Of a DNA stretch of 64,000 nt, positions 45,059 through 57,760 are shown one piece after another. The notes under the pieces are model-generated. The model searched no databases and was not told the origin of the DNA. It saw only the letters and a program-made list of their open reading frames with translations. Made by a program: the position numbers and the translations under genes. The stretch is from assembly GCF_901933205.1 (NCBI RefSeq), contig NC_044574.1:44177609-44241608 (forward strand), written 5' to 3'. The stretch is from Camarhynchus parvulus. Lineage: Eukaryota > Chordata > Aves > Passeriformes > Thraupidae. Positions within the stretch are counted from its first letter, which is position 1. Every line of letters starts with the position of its first letter.

Positions 45059-48000
45059 ATTTGATGCATAATTCCTTTATCATCTTTTTATCTCACTTTA
45101 TCCAACTGAACATGATGCAGTAATATCCCCTCTCCAGTGATTTATTAACCTCAGCAGATTCCAGTGAAATGTGTGTCAGAGGCTGAAGACAAAGAACATA
45201 CTGGAGGTGTTCAAGGCTGGTGAGCCTGCACACAGAAGCAGTGGGCAAAGGCCTGTTCTTGCAATTCCAGGTTATCTTGACTTGGGGACTGTAACTTGGG
45301 CAAATGTTATGAAACACGGACCATGCTCAGCAGGTTGTAGCCATAGCTACAGTTTCTGCCTACAAGGCACTTGTAGGGGAAAGTGGTTCTTTGCTGCCAC
45401 TTCCCAGGCAGCACAGCTGCTTCCCACTCCTTACTCCTGCCAGGGCTGAGCAACCTTGCATTGCTTGCTTGCCTGAAGCAGTGCATGATGTTGACTCCAG
45501 GTGAAGAGAGCTAGTGCTTTCTGAAACAGCTTTCTTGTAATGAAAAATTAGTTCTGCACTGAACCTGGCTCTATTTAACAGGAGACTATTTTAACCACAG
45601 CTCAAGAAACTAGCTCTTCAGAGAACAACAACAAAAAAGCTTTTAAGAGCAGTTATGCATCACAGATTTAACTGACAAATAAAAAAATGCATACTAGCTT
45701 TAGCTAAAACTTTAGCATTTTTAAAAATAGGTTACTTCTTCCTTATTTACCATGTTGATTTTTAAGCTTACCAAGATACCTTTCTTTCTTTCAGACAGTG
45801 AACTTGGCTGTTTAGAAAAATAAACCTTCTGGAGGGTGTTTAAATTGAAAATCCAGCATTTCTTCCTACTGTGTGATAGCAATTTCCAAATTTCCCTCTT
45901 ATGAATCAGTTCTGAAGAACTTGGTAACACAAAAGCTCAGGGACACACGTGTTAGTAGAAGATAGGAAAAAAAGAGCAACATTTCTGAAGTCCCACCCTA
46001 CACAGTATAGAAGCCGTGACTGCTCCAACCCCTTTGTATTTTTCCACCTGCTCATTTAAGAATGTCCAAAAGATTAGGTATACAAAATACAAAACCCTGC
46101 AAGTGCTTGTTATGATTGAAGCAGAGAGACTGAGCAGAACTAGCTGGCAGGGCAGGTTATGCCCTTCAAAAAGTTTAGGGATTGTGTCTGAAGATTATAC
46201 AAATGTGCATGACACAGCAATGGAGCTGAATTAAGCACGTACAGGATGACATCCAGTTTTGTGAGAACATGAACAAAGACATCCAGAAATAAACACCTTC
46301 CAAACACACACAGGAAATAAATCAACTGCTCACAGGACAATGCCTTATTCATTTTAGTAAGCTGGAGCAATGCTAAAGGTGAAAGGTGCAAATTAGATTG
46401 TGGGTTTAGAATAAGTATTAGAAGAATTTGAAGGGGAAAATAATATCCAAGGAGAGTACTCAATCAAGCATCAACACCCCTTTTTTAAATAATGCCTTTT
46501 CTTCCTTTTAGGTCTCTTATCACAGCCAAACAAGGCAAACAAGAAATTAAAAAGTACATCTTACAGTACTTGAAGTAAAAATGCAGCAAAAGGGAATAAA
46601 TATGAATCAAACATTTGATTATTTGGCTTTAAGACTGTCAGTTAGTAGATGCTGTTGCTCCAGCTAACAAAGCCACCTTCTTGGAAGAGAGACAATTAAG
46701 GTACACATTTCAAAGATGGGCCAAAGTTTATTTATCTTTAGATTTGGAAATCACACTGAAGTCCATCTCTTCTTTTCAAAATAATTTATTATAAGAAGAA
46801 TGTGTGCTTACTGATAGTTTATTTTAAAACTCTCCTGTAGAATAAATGGATACTTTACAATAATATGAGCCAATACCAATAATATGCAGTGAAGCTGTGA
46901 TCTTTAGTGTGATCTACAGCACAGCTTGAGCAATAAAAAGTTCTGTTTAAATCAGAGAAACACCAAATTTTTCAAAATTCCCTGACCTTATCCTCAAGCT
47001 TTAAGGATTTTAGGAATGCCACATCCTGCACTCCTGCAGCTGGCAGTCACATTGCCCCAAGACTGCCCTGAGCACATGTGCCTTGTCGTGCACACAGGAT
47101 TTTGGAATAACCATCAGTGTGGATCCCCTTGGACAGCTACACCCCTGTGCTCCATGCAAAACCCACCATCGTTGTCAACTTTGTGGCCAAAAGCCTCTGA
47201 GATGGGGCAGTTCAGAGAGGCTCTTTTCTACTCAGGCGCTCTTCTGCAGAGTCATGTCTAGAATCAAACACTACTGCTCCATAAGCAAACATGGAGCAGT
47301 ATGGGATATGTGGGACAATGGGACAATGAGCATATGGGACATGTGGAAGCCAAAGCAAAGGCAAATTGACCTGAATCCAGGAAATGGACAAGAAGGGGGA
47401 AAAGTACTGTAACCTGCAGTAGTACAGTGTTTGGGAAATTGTGACAACATGGATGCAGATAAACACTGCTGAAGTTCCTGACTTCAGAAATCTGAACCAA
47501 GGAGACTGAGCCTCAGTGGAAAGGGAACAAAACAACAGGATTATTTATGGCACCTTGCTGTGACCTCCCCACTGCATGCAACTAAAAGAAAGTTTGCCTA
47601 TTTCAGTGAGGTTTGACTTTCTGCCATATCCCCTTCCTATTTTCTGTTTCTTTCTTTTCAGGTTCCTTGAGCCATACCTTCTTTATTGCCTTTTAAATGC
47701 TTTCCTACACAGGTTTAAAGATTTCTGGATGTATTCTGCTGCCTAGCATTGCTGAGCAATAGTTCTGGGAGTACCTGAAACTTTACAAAGCTTAGCAATG
47801 AAAGTCAGAACTTTCCTAAGCTCAGCAATGACACCTGGTGGTGAAACACAGGGATCCTGTTCTTCTAGAGCTTCTGTGGAGATGGTTTTTTTGATGTTCT
47901 GTTCTTCAACACTGTGGCCCAGGAACAAATCACATTGGCGGTCTCTAAGTCTTGGTTAGACAAGCATGTCAGAGCTGATCTTCCCTGAGGACAGCAGCGT

Positions 48001-48398
48001 GAAGCAGAGAACTTCCCAGTGTGTTTTCCTACAGTTGCATTAACTTCGTACAGCTAAAGCTGGTTCAAAGAAAGATCTTTCTGTAAGAAGTGTCCTAAAG
48101 CACTGCATGTAAATATTTATTTCTGTTATCAGAAACAAATTCCTTGTCATTTCTTATTTTAAAACAGTACAGTGATTTTATCTGTGCTTCCAGTGTAATG
48201 CATTTGTAGGCCATGCCTGAAATATCCAAGTGACCATCTTGAAAATATTGAGAGCAGCCAGATCTGTAGATTGAAAATGAAGAATAAATGTGCTTTCTTA
48301 AGTAGCATGCCACAAGCTAGAGCACCAGAGTGCCAAACAGTGCTATAACTTGTACACAATATGTAAATCCAAAATGAAAAACAATTAAAAGTCCTCAT

Positions 48399-48800
48399 CC
48401 TCACAGTGAAGAATTTCTTCCTAATATCTAACCTAAACCCGCCTTCTGTCAGTTAAAAGCCACTCCCTTGTCCTATCACTACCTGTCCCTGTAAAAAGTC
48501 CCTCTACAGCTTTCCTGTAGGCTCCCTTCAGGTACTGGAAGGTGCTGTAAGGTCTCCCCAGCACCTTCTCTTCTCCTGGGCTGAACAGCCCCAGCTCTCC
48601 CAGACTGTCTGCAGGAGAGGTGCTCCAGCACTCTGAGCATCTTCATGGCCTCCTCTGGACTTGCTCAAACAAGTCCATGGGCTTCATATGCTGTGAGCCC
48701 CAGCTCTGGCCACACCAGTCCAGGTGGGGTCTCATCAGAGCAGAGCAGAGCAGGAGGATCACCTCCCTTGAGCTGCCGGCCACGCTTCTTATGATGGGGG
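48399..48800 (-). mobile_element. CR1 LINE 3' region, antisense
   Basis: About 400 bp of reversed CR1: CTCACAGTGAAGAATTTCTT, CCTTGTCCTATCACTACCTG, AAAAAGTCCCTCTACAGC, AGGTCTCCCCAGCACCTTCT, GGAGAGGTGCTCCAGCACTC, CCAGGTGGGGTCTCATCAGA, GGCCACGCTTCTTATGATGG. Confidence 0.9.
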
Positions 48801-50758
48801 ACAGGAAGACCCCACTGTGTGGGTGAGACAAGCAATGTGTATGAACAGGCAGCAGCCACTGAGCTGGTGTGACACAGTGCAGTTGGCATGAGCTGCCTTT
48901 GAACAGCAACACACCCCAGACCATGTTTTCCTTCTATTTCTCCATAGACAGGTAAGCTGCAGATTTAAACAGATTGATTTCAAAACACCTGGATGTGTGT
49001 ATGTATGTGTATCTTATTTCACTGGTAATGTTGTAAGGCTGTGTTTTAAGTTGCACAACAGTTCTGTAAGATGCTTTGGAACCCTTTCAGCATGTCTCTA
49101 AAAGTCCCCAGTTTGTCTGAGCTCCTATACTCTCAAGCCTGAGTAAATAAGGCACATGTATGGAAACCTTGGACAGACTGAGGAGTCTTAGATCAGGTTT
49201 AGTAGGTGCTACATGCATTAACATGAGGTTCTCTCAGCTGTAAAGGTGTAATTCCTTGAAATTTTACACATTTCAGTTAGAAAATCAGTGTAATACATGC
49301 TGGGTACACTTATGCTGCCTTTTTTGTTACAGAAATAAAACCAGCAATGCTTTTATGAAAAGGCTGATCTAGTTTCTGCAACAAAACAATCACGCTTTTG
49401 TAAAGCCTAAGAAAAGCCCCGTGGACCTTCAGCAACAAACCACAATCCATCCTTTTAACAGAAGAAACTTTTCTATTGGCCTTTTAGAAAGTGTGGAGAG
49501 AAGTGCACTAAGAGTGTAAGTCATAACCAGCTAGGTGCCAAGCCTTTACAGACCACAGGGAGCCACAGGGATCCCACTTGCAGTCTCCACTTGAAAGCAG
49601 TAACAACGAAGGGAAGAAGAAAAATGGGCACAAGGCAAATCATAGTTGAATCAGCCCTCTGACTGCAGCTCAGCAGAGAGAACACTTAGGATGCCATGAC
49701 CTCAAGCCCCTCAGGCATGAGAAACCTGTGTGAGAGCTGCACTTACTCAGGCACTGCAGCTACCTGGCTACTCCCTGGAGAAGAGAGGGATAGGTAGGCT
49801 CACAGGGCTGAAGCAAAGCCTCACTTCCAAGATGTCCACTTCACTCCTCTGCCACAGCACTGAAATCAGTTGACGAATCAGAATCAGAACATCCATCCAA
49901 GACTAAGATTATGACTTTTTTTTAAAGGAAAAATATTTGATAGACAATACAACACATACAGGATCCTGTGATTACACAATAATACTGATTCTGAGTGACT
50001 GTAAGGAAGAGTTCCTCTCTCCTGGTGTTGTTCTGAGGCTGTGTGATAAATTTTGCTGAGAATACGAAGAAATAATCAACAGTGATTGAGTCACCTCAGT
50101 GTGCACCATGTGCCTACCAAGGCACATGATTTGCACCTGTACTAACACCCATCCCTCTCAAGCTCAAGTATAAAGCACTGGCTTAACCCCACATTCATAC
50201 TGCACCTACTGACCCCAGCTAACTAAACACAATATATAAATCAGGCAGCTCAGTTGCTTGCGATTCTCTGTTGACATGGTCAGAAAAATCAGAATTTTTG
50301 TTTTGAGTTTTCATGCACACTTTGCAGCAGGCACTAGTGGTACAGGTTTTGGAACCAAAGGAGCACTTGTCATTCACTGCTTTTAAGAAAACTTTTGAAC
50401 AGAAATGGAGACAAGAATGTATACATTAAAATATTAACTACTAATGCTCTTGGAATTTACATCCAACTTGGTATGTATAAAAATAATATTAAAAAAATTA
50501 AATTAAACAGCTTCCCTGGGAAAATATGCAGCATTTTCCATTAATTTCTTTTTTTTTCCCTCTCTTTTAAAAAGCTATTATTTTGAAGTTCCAGGGTAAA
50601 ACCTGCATTTAACTTAACCCTTCATGCACAGAAACAGCTCCGGGACTACTGAGCACTGAGTAATTCAGCATTACAAGGGCTGCAGATGGTCTTTGAAGTA
50701 AGATTCCTTCCTGTCCCAAACTGCATGTCTCGTCTTTCCCATCATCCAATTCTGAAGC

Positions 50759-53700
50759 CTAGTTGCTGTCCGAGTCATTGTCTTCATCTTCCTTTCCAGA
50801 CAGAGCATGTTTGGATGAATCATTGGCTTCTCCCAAAGGAACAGCCCCTTTCCTCTGTGGCAGGACACTGAAAAAGGCCTCCTTCCAGTCTCTCTTCTCC
50901 AGGTATGCAAGGATGATCTCAAACACTGCAACATCAGAAAAGCCCATCAGCTCTTTTACAGGGAGGTAAGTGAATTGCTGATAGCCACACACCCCCAAAT
51001 CCATCTTTACAGAGGTTTAGGTGCATTCTCTTGTGGCTTCTTCAGAGCAGAACTGATGAAATGCAGGCAGGAACAGACACTGCAATTCTGCTACTACTGC
51101 AGCCTGAAGCCAAGCACACCCCAAGTCTCCAGCTGCATGACAGTATTTCTCTCAGGGACTGAGACAAACACTTCAGTCTCACCAGTGCCTTCTGTACAGG
51201 CAACAATGCTTTCACATGTTTGACAGGAATCCTGCTGTAGATGCACTTTAATAAAGATTTTGACCCCTCCTATAATTAGCTCTAATTAGCTCTTCCTTTC
51301 TATATAAAGCAACAGTGAAAGATCCAATTTTAGAAACACGTAAAATCTTACAAATATATGTTTTTTTGATAATTTTTTGGATAATTTTTAAGTCCTGTGC
51401 CATACTATATCCTCCTCCATGCTTAAATAATCTTTATTATCATGTAAATGCCAGCCTCATTAATACGGCACTTTCAGTAAATAAAGTTACTATTGAGCAA
51501 TGTGTTACATAAAAAAATAAACTTGAAATAAAGCAAGGTAAAATAAGCTAAAGAATGTGCAGTGGGGCACAATAAGGACTTTGACACCACGTCAAAAATT
51601 TCCATGAAGGTCTCAGTAGGCTGCATTTTGCATGTACTTTTGTTTAATGACACTGAAAGACAATCTAATAATAAAGCCGAAAGTTTAAAAGGAGCAGTGG
51701 TTAAGCCATTAATACTTCAATCAGAACCAGGAAATCAGGTAAAAATACAGTTATGAAAGTTCAGTAGCTGGAGCACTCTGATACCAACTGAGGAAAGTCT
51801 ATAGGTACTGAGGCAGTTACTGCTGAACAAAGCTGTTGAAAGAGGTGAAAACATCACAAACACTCATCCTCCCATGGCATAAAATGTGTACCCTACAAAA
51901 AAATACAATGTTGGACAGTTTCCAACATTTTACTCACTTGTACAGTAAACCTGGAAACAAGACCAGGATGGTAAGAAAGCCACAAGGAATCCTCAGACAA
52001 GCCAACAGGATACAATGTTCACTTCTAAATGGCTAAGCACCATCATTTACATTTAACCATATCCATAATATTTAAAAGTCAGGGCAATTAGTGTATTGTG
52101 AAGGCAACTAAATTCAAGAAACATCAACATAATAAAACAAGGTTTAGGCATCTGCACTACGCTGCAGTGGGTTTGAACTGTGACTATTACAGGTATATTC
52201 TAAAATAATGTAATTATTTTGTGATTTAGAACTTACCATGATTGACAGCTAACACTTTCCGACTGTTCATTTTGACAAAGTTTCCAAGTGGGAGCTGTGC
52301 GTGACCAATTCCCTGCTCTACAGCTTTTCTGTAAGTAATTCCCTGGGGAAAAGACACCAAAACAAGTGGATTGAGAATTACTGTTTCAGATCAGCCCATT
52401 CAGATTCACTACAACTATCATTTCCTGGCAAAAGTTTTGCCTGTGCTGCCATGATGTTGCTTTAGAAGTTGGTTACAAAAAGAAACTTAACCGGATTGGA
52501 CAGCACCTTCCTCAAGGGCTACTACCACTGCAAAACTCACCACTTTCTATGTATGTCACACTGTGATCAAAAGGATTGTAAATGAAACCTGTTCATGCAG
52601 CTGCAGCTCTAGAACCATCAGCTGTTGCCTGTTTTAAAGGTGAGCTTATGTTAAAGTACAAAGCTATTCAGGCTGTAGTCACTCAGTATTTTTTCAGAGG
52701 AAGAGTAAAGAATAAGAAAACTCTGGAACACAAGCCACTGCTACCACCACAAATGTTTTTCACATTTCTCCAACAATTCTGGAATTCCTTTTTGAAGAAG
52801 ATTTCTCATTATTAATTATGTTAGTTTACACATGAACAGCAATATTGTCAAATAAAGTGCCAAAAAAAAAGCTGCAAAGAAACAGACCCACAGTTTACCT
52901 TGTGGTGATTGTGATCCACCAGTCCTCCAATCACATAGGCTTTCTTCTCATCAAGCTCTCTGAGAACGTCTGGGGAATCTGAGGTAAGATATACTAGGTC
53001 TTCTTTCTTTATTAGCTCACTATAGTGCTCGGTTCTAATTTGGATGTCCTCAAAAAAATGTAGTTAAAAGAAGTTACATTCAACTGATGAATTGCTGGCC
53101 AAACTTTACAGACCCAAGATGGGACTGGCAAAATAAATCCAACAGTATGTGGTCATTCCACATGCCTCCTTCACGTTCAAATATGTAGCACAGTGCAGAT
53201 TGATTTTCTGTGTAAACAATCCAGTCCCTAGAGCACTGATTTGTAAAAATCAACAGGAAATTTTCTGAAACCCAGAAGAACTTTACAAGTCCTTAAGTTC
53301 TTGTGATTCCCTTCAAATGTTGCCATATTTCTCCTATGGATCCAAGTAGTTTTCAAGCCCATTAAAAAAGTGAACCCAGAAGCAAACACTTAGTTAACAT
53401 TAATTGTTCAGTAAGAGAAGTTTATGCTAAGCTCTCATGGAGCAGCTATTGCACAAGAACCGCTGGAAACGGGACTGCTTTTATTTGTTCTAAGTGCTCC
53501 TCCTTTGCAGCTGTTGGAATAGTGGCTTAGCAGGGAGTCACAAGGAAAACCAACATGAGCTTGACCATAGGAGAAGCTACTTCTCTCCAGAACATTTCAG
53601 TGCTGAGAGGTAATGTGATGGAAGTGAAAGTGCACACCAGGGAATCACATCCCAACTGGCAAATCTTGTTTTGGACATGGATAAAAGAGCACTGCCAAGA

Positions 53701-56407
53701 CAGACAACTGCTGGAACTGCCTAAATCAAGGAGTCCTGCTTAGTCTATCAAAAATGGAATTTGTTCAATAAAAATAAGTGAAAATGGATTTGTGTGTGGT
53801 TTTTCAAGCAAAAATCAAATCTAGATTCAAGAGAAGCAGTCTTTGGCTTATTAAAGTTAAATCAATTAAAAGGACAAAAAGCGACACTTTTTCAAATATG
53901 CTATTGCTCACATGTATTACAAAAACCCATGTGGAAAAAAATCATGTTCTTCACAACTAACAATATAGTTAACAACTACAATCAAGACTAACTTTTTACA
54001 GAAATACTCAATTATTCACCTTCCAATTCACCCATCCTTTGTCATTTTCATTCATGTTGGTCTTCAGCTGTCCCCCATGGCTGGTCAAGTAAAACTTCAA
54101 ACAGAACAAACAAGAGGTACAAAATACAGAAACATCAATTTGCCACAATCCGTTTCCCCTCTTTCTACCCTTAACTGTTAGCTAAAACTCTTAATATTTT
54201 TAGATGGAAGTGGTACTAGGACCATATTCATATAGTTAATGATACGTTTAAAAGACAAATGCAGAATTACAGTGACTTTTAAAAAATCTGCCACAGCTAA
54301 AACCCAGGGTATCAATAGCCTCTTACTGGCACATCTGGATCTGGCACGTCTCATCTGCATGCACATACTGTTCCATATACAGGAGTATCTTTAAAACACG
54401 TGGGTGTTACAATAGAAGTAATTTTCTTATGAAAGAGGCAGCTTAAATATTTTCTTTTCCTACTATAGTTCTCATGTTTGGTACTTGGCAACAGTCAGTG
54501 TTCAGTTTGTTCAAACTTACCTGCACAGGATGAAATGCCTTGCGGTTTTCTGCGTAACATCTCTGAATCTGCTTGTGAAGCTTCTTAACATCCTGTACAC
54601 AACACAGTTTGTTTTTATTTAATCCTTCATACAGACCATCACAAAATGCTTTATCATGAGCCAGTCTGAAGCTAAAGAGAGAAAAAGGAAGCTTTTAACT
54701 GGCTAAAGTGACTACTCAGAGAGTATGGGCATCAGATCCTGAGAGAAAAAACACCCATTGTAAGGGGATTATGCTGACAAGGAGACACACACATTTTCCA
54801 CACGGGTGTACTTAGACACCTCTATGCATGTGCTTAATTTACATTATTCTAGGAGAAAAAAATCACAGGGATTTAATGAACATACAGAATTAATCTGAGG
54901 AATCAAACAGGTTTATCACTGTGACAACACTCAGTCTGTAACCCATGGAAAAATCCCGAGAACGTACAGTCTATATATCTAAGAAAATTAAATATACCTA
55001 GTTAATCTGAAGTTCCTTTTACCTTTAACACCATCAGGTCATCAAAGCTGCAGTCCACGATGAGGCGAAGCGTGCTAGGAACAACTTCCCTGCGCATGCA
55101 CTTTCTGTCATTCCCCTCACTACTGGAATCCAATTTTGACTGACGTTCTAGTTTTCTCTTCTGGCGTTTTTCTTTTCGTTTCTGCCTAAGTAAACAAACA
55201 AATCAATCCTCAAATAGTGCTGCCAGCTCTGCTGAGGTACTGTGTTGTACACACAAATGCAGACTTCTAGGGCCAAAGCAGCTGTCCTGTGACTGTGATA
55301 GTTTAAACTCAGCCTGTTGCCTGCATTTGTGCCACACTGAGACCAGCACAAAACACACCCCCCCTGCTGACTTTGTGAAGTTCTGTAAATACCTACAGAC
55401 ATTGACACAAATTCAATTTACTCAATTAACTCAATACTGGGAGTCTCGTGGATTTAAAGGTGCTCTGAGTCAAGTCTCGTAACAGAACTAGCCAAAAAGT
55501 GGTTAGCTCACACATGACCAGCAATCACAGTATCAGGATCAGAATGAGGAAGACAATTTACATCCTGTTTCACTGAACAGCTTTTCAAAAGGCTTCTGAA
55601 GAAATTGTTCCATCCTCCTGTCCTCCCGACAGGAGCAGGCAGTTGGGAGATCAAATTTCAGAGACGGCAACAACCCCTGTCTTGATAAGGAGGACCTGGC
55701 AGTCAGTGGGATAAGAATAAGCCACCATCAGCGCATTTGCAGATACATTTTCTCTCAACACAACAAAACGGAAGCTCTGTATAAGTCAGCGTAACTTGTA
55801 GCACAGCACTTCATGTCTCAAATGTGGCTGCTTTTATTCAGTGTCTTTGTAAGAATCTCAAGTCTGACAGCACCAGGAAAAGAGGAACAAGGCCACACGT
55901 TCTGTCTCCCTTCTGACAAATAACAACATGCACGTTTGAATCCCTCCTGACATCCTCCTCAAGCCGAGGAACAATTCTAGTATGAGGAGGGGACACTTAC
56001 CTCTACAGCCTCTTCAAGTGCAGACCAAGTAGCCTGGGGCTACTGCTTTAAACCTGGTGTGGGAGAAAACTGGTTCAACTGCCTTGATTTGATGAAGCAA
56101 TTCACAAGCACATTCTGCTGACACATCGCTATTATTAGCACTAAATATTACATGGGAACCATAGGAAGCTGCTTTGCAAACCATACCTCCGTAGATCTTT
56201 CTGTTCTTCCCACTGCTTCTGCTTCAACAGTTTCTTCCTTTGCCTCTTGGACATGGACTCAAGGCATTCTTCCTTGCCTGAGCCTGCCTCCAGTCTCTCT
56301 ACTGGATTGTCATTTGACTTCACCTTTCCTTCCACATCAGGAACTTCAGGGAATGGGGTATTTTCCATTGGCACCTCTGGACTGTCTGTGGGTGACTCAG
56401 ATGACAT
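50759..56407 (-). CDS. TRMT10A: tRNA (guanine-9-N1) methyltransferase TRMT10A, 7 coding exons
   Basis: SAM-dependent SPOUT methyltransferase that makes m1G at tRNA position 9. Coding exons: 56187-56407, 55023-55185, 54521-54592, 54020-54094, 52899-53048, 52237-52342, 50759-50925; the phases join into 317 aa. Features in order: an acidic/serine-rich N-terminus; a basic stretch ([17 protein letters not shown], then [14 protein letters not shown]) likely for tRNA or nuclear binding; TRM10 domain from about residue 105 ([15 protein letters not shown]) through [10 protein letters not shown], whose Asp near residue 222 corresponds to the catalytic Asp of yeast Trm10, and [10 protein letters not shown]; acidic tail ending NDSDSN. 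The tail is shorter than in human (339 aa). I chose the MSSE start at 56407 by homology; an in-frame ATG at 56461 would add 18 residues, and neither has a strong context. Coding exon 1 begins at acceptor 56490; its 5'UTR is 56408-56490. Confidence 0.95.
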
Positions 56408-56490
56408 TAGCTTTTGGCTGGGTTTCCTGACTTGTTTGTCAGCACATGCCGGATATTTCATTAAAAACAATTCTTCTGCTCACCAATTCC
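56408..56490 (-). other. TRMT10A: 5'UTR part of TRMT10A coding exon 1, with alternative ATG
   Basis: Acceptor TTTCCTAG lies just above 56490. The stretch contains an ATG at 56461 in frame with the chosen start and with no stop between, so the protein may begin MKYPAC instead of MSSE. The human protein starts at the MSSE-equivalent position. Confidence 0.55.
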
Positions 56491-57419
56491 CTAGGAAACA
56501 AAGGGATATAAGCATCATTAACAAGATGCTCAACTAGGGCAAACACCACTCAACAGCTACATAAGCGTGAATAAAGAGTAAAAGAAGGCCTTTTTTGTTT
56601 GTTTAAAGCCTCTACAAATAGTAACATAGAACATTCTAGAAAGATTATAACCTATCTTCTGAGAGTCTAAAATTCTGCCTGCTAGATCTGCAGGTAGTGA
56701 ATAGCTTCTGATTAAAAACTTTGCAAAAGAACAACAGCATAAATTTAGGGAATCATATTGAATCAAATGTAATAGAAAAAAAAGCATTAGCAGGACGTGT
56801 ACACAAACACAAAAAATTAAAGACGTATCTTGCAATATAACTACAGCAGCATATTAGAGAAATACGTAACACAGAAGTATGTAATTTTAAAGTGACTAAA
56901 GCCATTTGGGGACAAAACAAAAAGAAGTGTGAACGAGCTGTACTCCTTCAAAATTAATTTTTATTTCTCCTGAAAACAGAAGACATTAGACAGTAACAGA
57001 CACCGGCCACTGTCAGAAGACAAACGCAAGTAAAAAGATGAACAACTGTTATTCAGCAAAACACTCTCGGTTCAAACCAATTCCAATTATAACCACTCCT
57101 TTCCCATGGCTAGCACGATTTTTCCGCACTAGCAGCTCCTCTGTGCTCGACACCCACACAATTCCCCAAGGACCACTTCACCGGAGAACCCTGCATCTTC
57201 ACCAGGCAGGAAACACCAACCCCCTGCTTCCTGCAGCGGCAGCAGAGACAGGAAACACACAGCACAGCAGAAACCCAGAGGAGGTTTTGCTGGCACATCC
57301 CGATTTCCCTGTCTGAGGGCGTTCGCACACCAAGCCCTGCGCGCACGCCTGCGTGCCTGCATACAGGCGCACAGACACACACACGCAAACACACGTGTCT
57401 CTATACACGGACACGCCAT

Positions 57420-57760
57420 ACGCCCCTCATGACTGCAAAGGGCCGGCCGCAGGCCCGCGGAGGGCCGTGTCCGCCCCGCTGGCCGGGCCAGGGGCGGTGC
57501 AGGGGGGCGCTGAGAGCCCCTGGGGGCCGCCACGTTCCCCCCCGCCCCCGAGGGGCCGCAACGTACCCGCGAGCCGCCCCGCGCGCGCCCGGCGTGGGAA
57601 GGGGCGGAGCCGCGCATGCGCAGGCGCGCGCGAGGGGGAAGCAGACCGGCGGTCACGTGAGGCCGCCAGGCAGGGCGCCCCCCAGCAGCGGGCGGTGTCA
57701 GGGCCCGCGCCGCCCCCCTCAGATACGCAGCCGTGGCTTTGGGGGCTCCGTGGGGGTAAA
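57420..57760 (-). promoter_or_regulatory. TRMT10A: CpG-island promoter and probable noncoding exon 1 of TRMT10A
   Basis: The only strongly GC- and CpG-rich block in the right half of the window, directly upstream of TRMT10A. It contains a perfect NRF1 motif GCGCATGCGC (57612-57621), an E-box palindrome TCACGTGA (57653-57660) and a GC box GGGGCGG (57601-57607). On the minus strand a good donor (GCGG/GTACGT; exon end at 57567) could splice a noncoding first exon to the acceptor at 56490. NRF1 and E-box elements are typical of housekeeping promoters. Transcription start not determined. Confidence 0.7.

Larger units (their letters stand above)
42238..50758. other. Intergenic interval between ADH1 and TRMT10A
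   Basis: About 8.5 kb. Includes the ADH1 5' flank and TRMT10A 3'UTR, neither precisely delimited, four CR1 fragments and one LTR fragment. Reading both strands I saw no ADH-like exon (no GHE, GLGGVG or GCGF motif context) and nothing like C4orf17. Confidence 0.6.
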
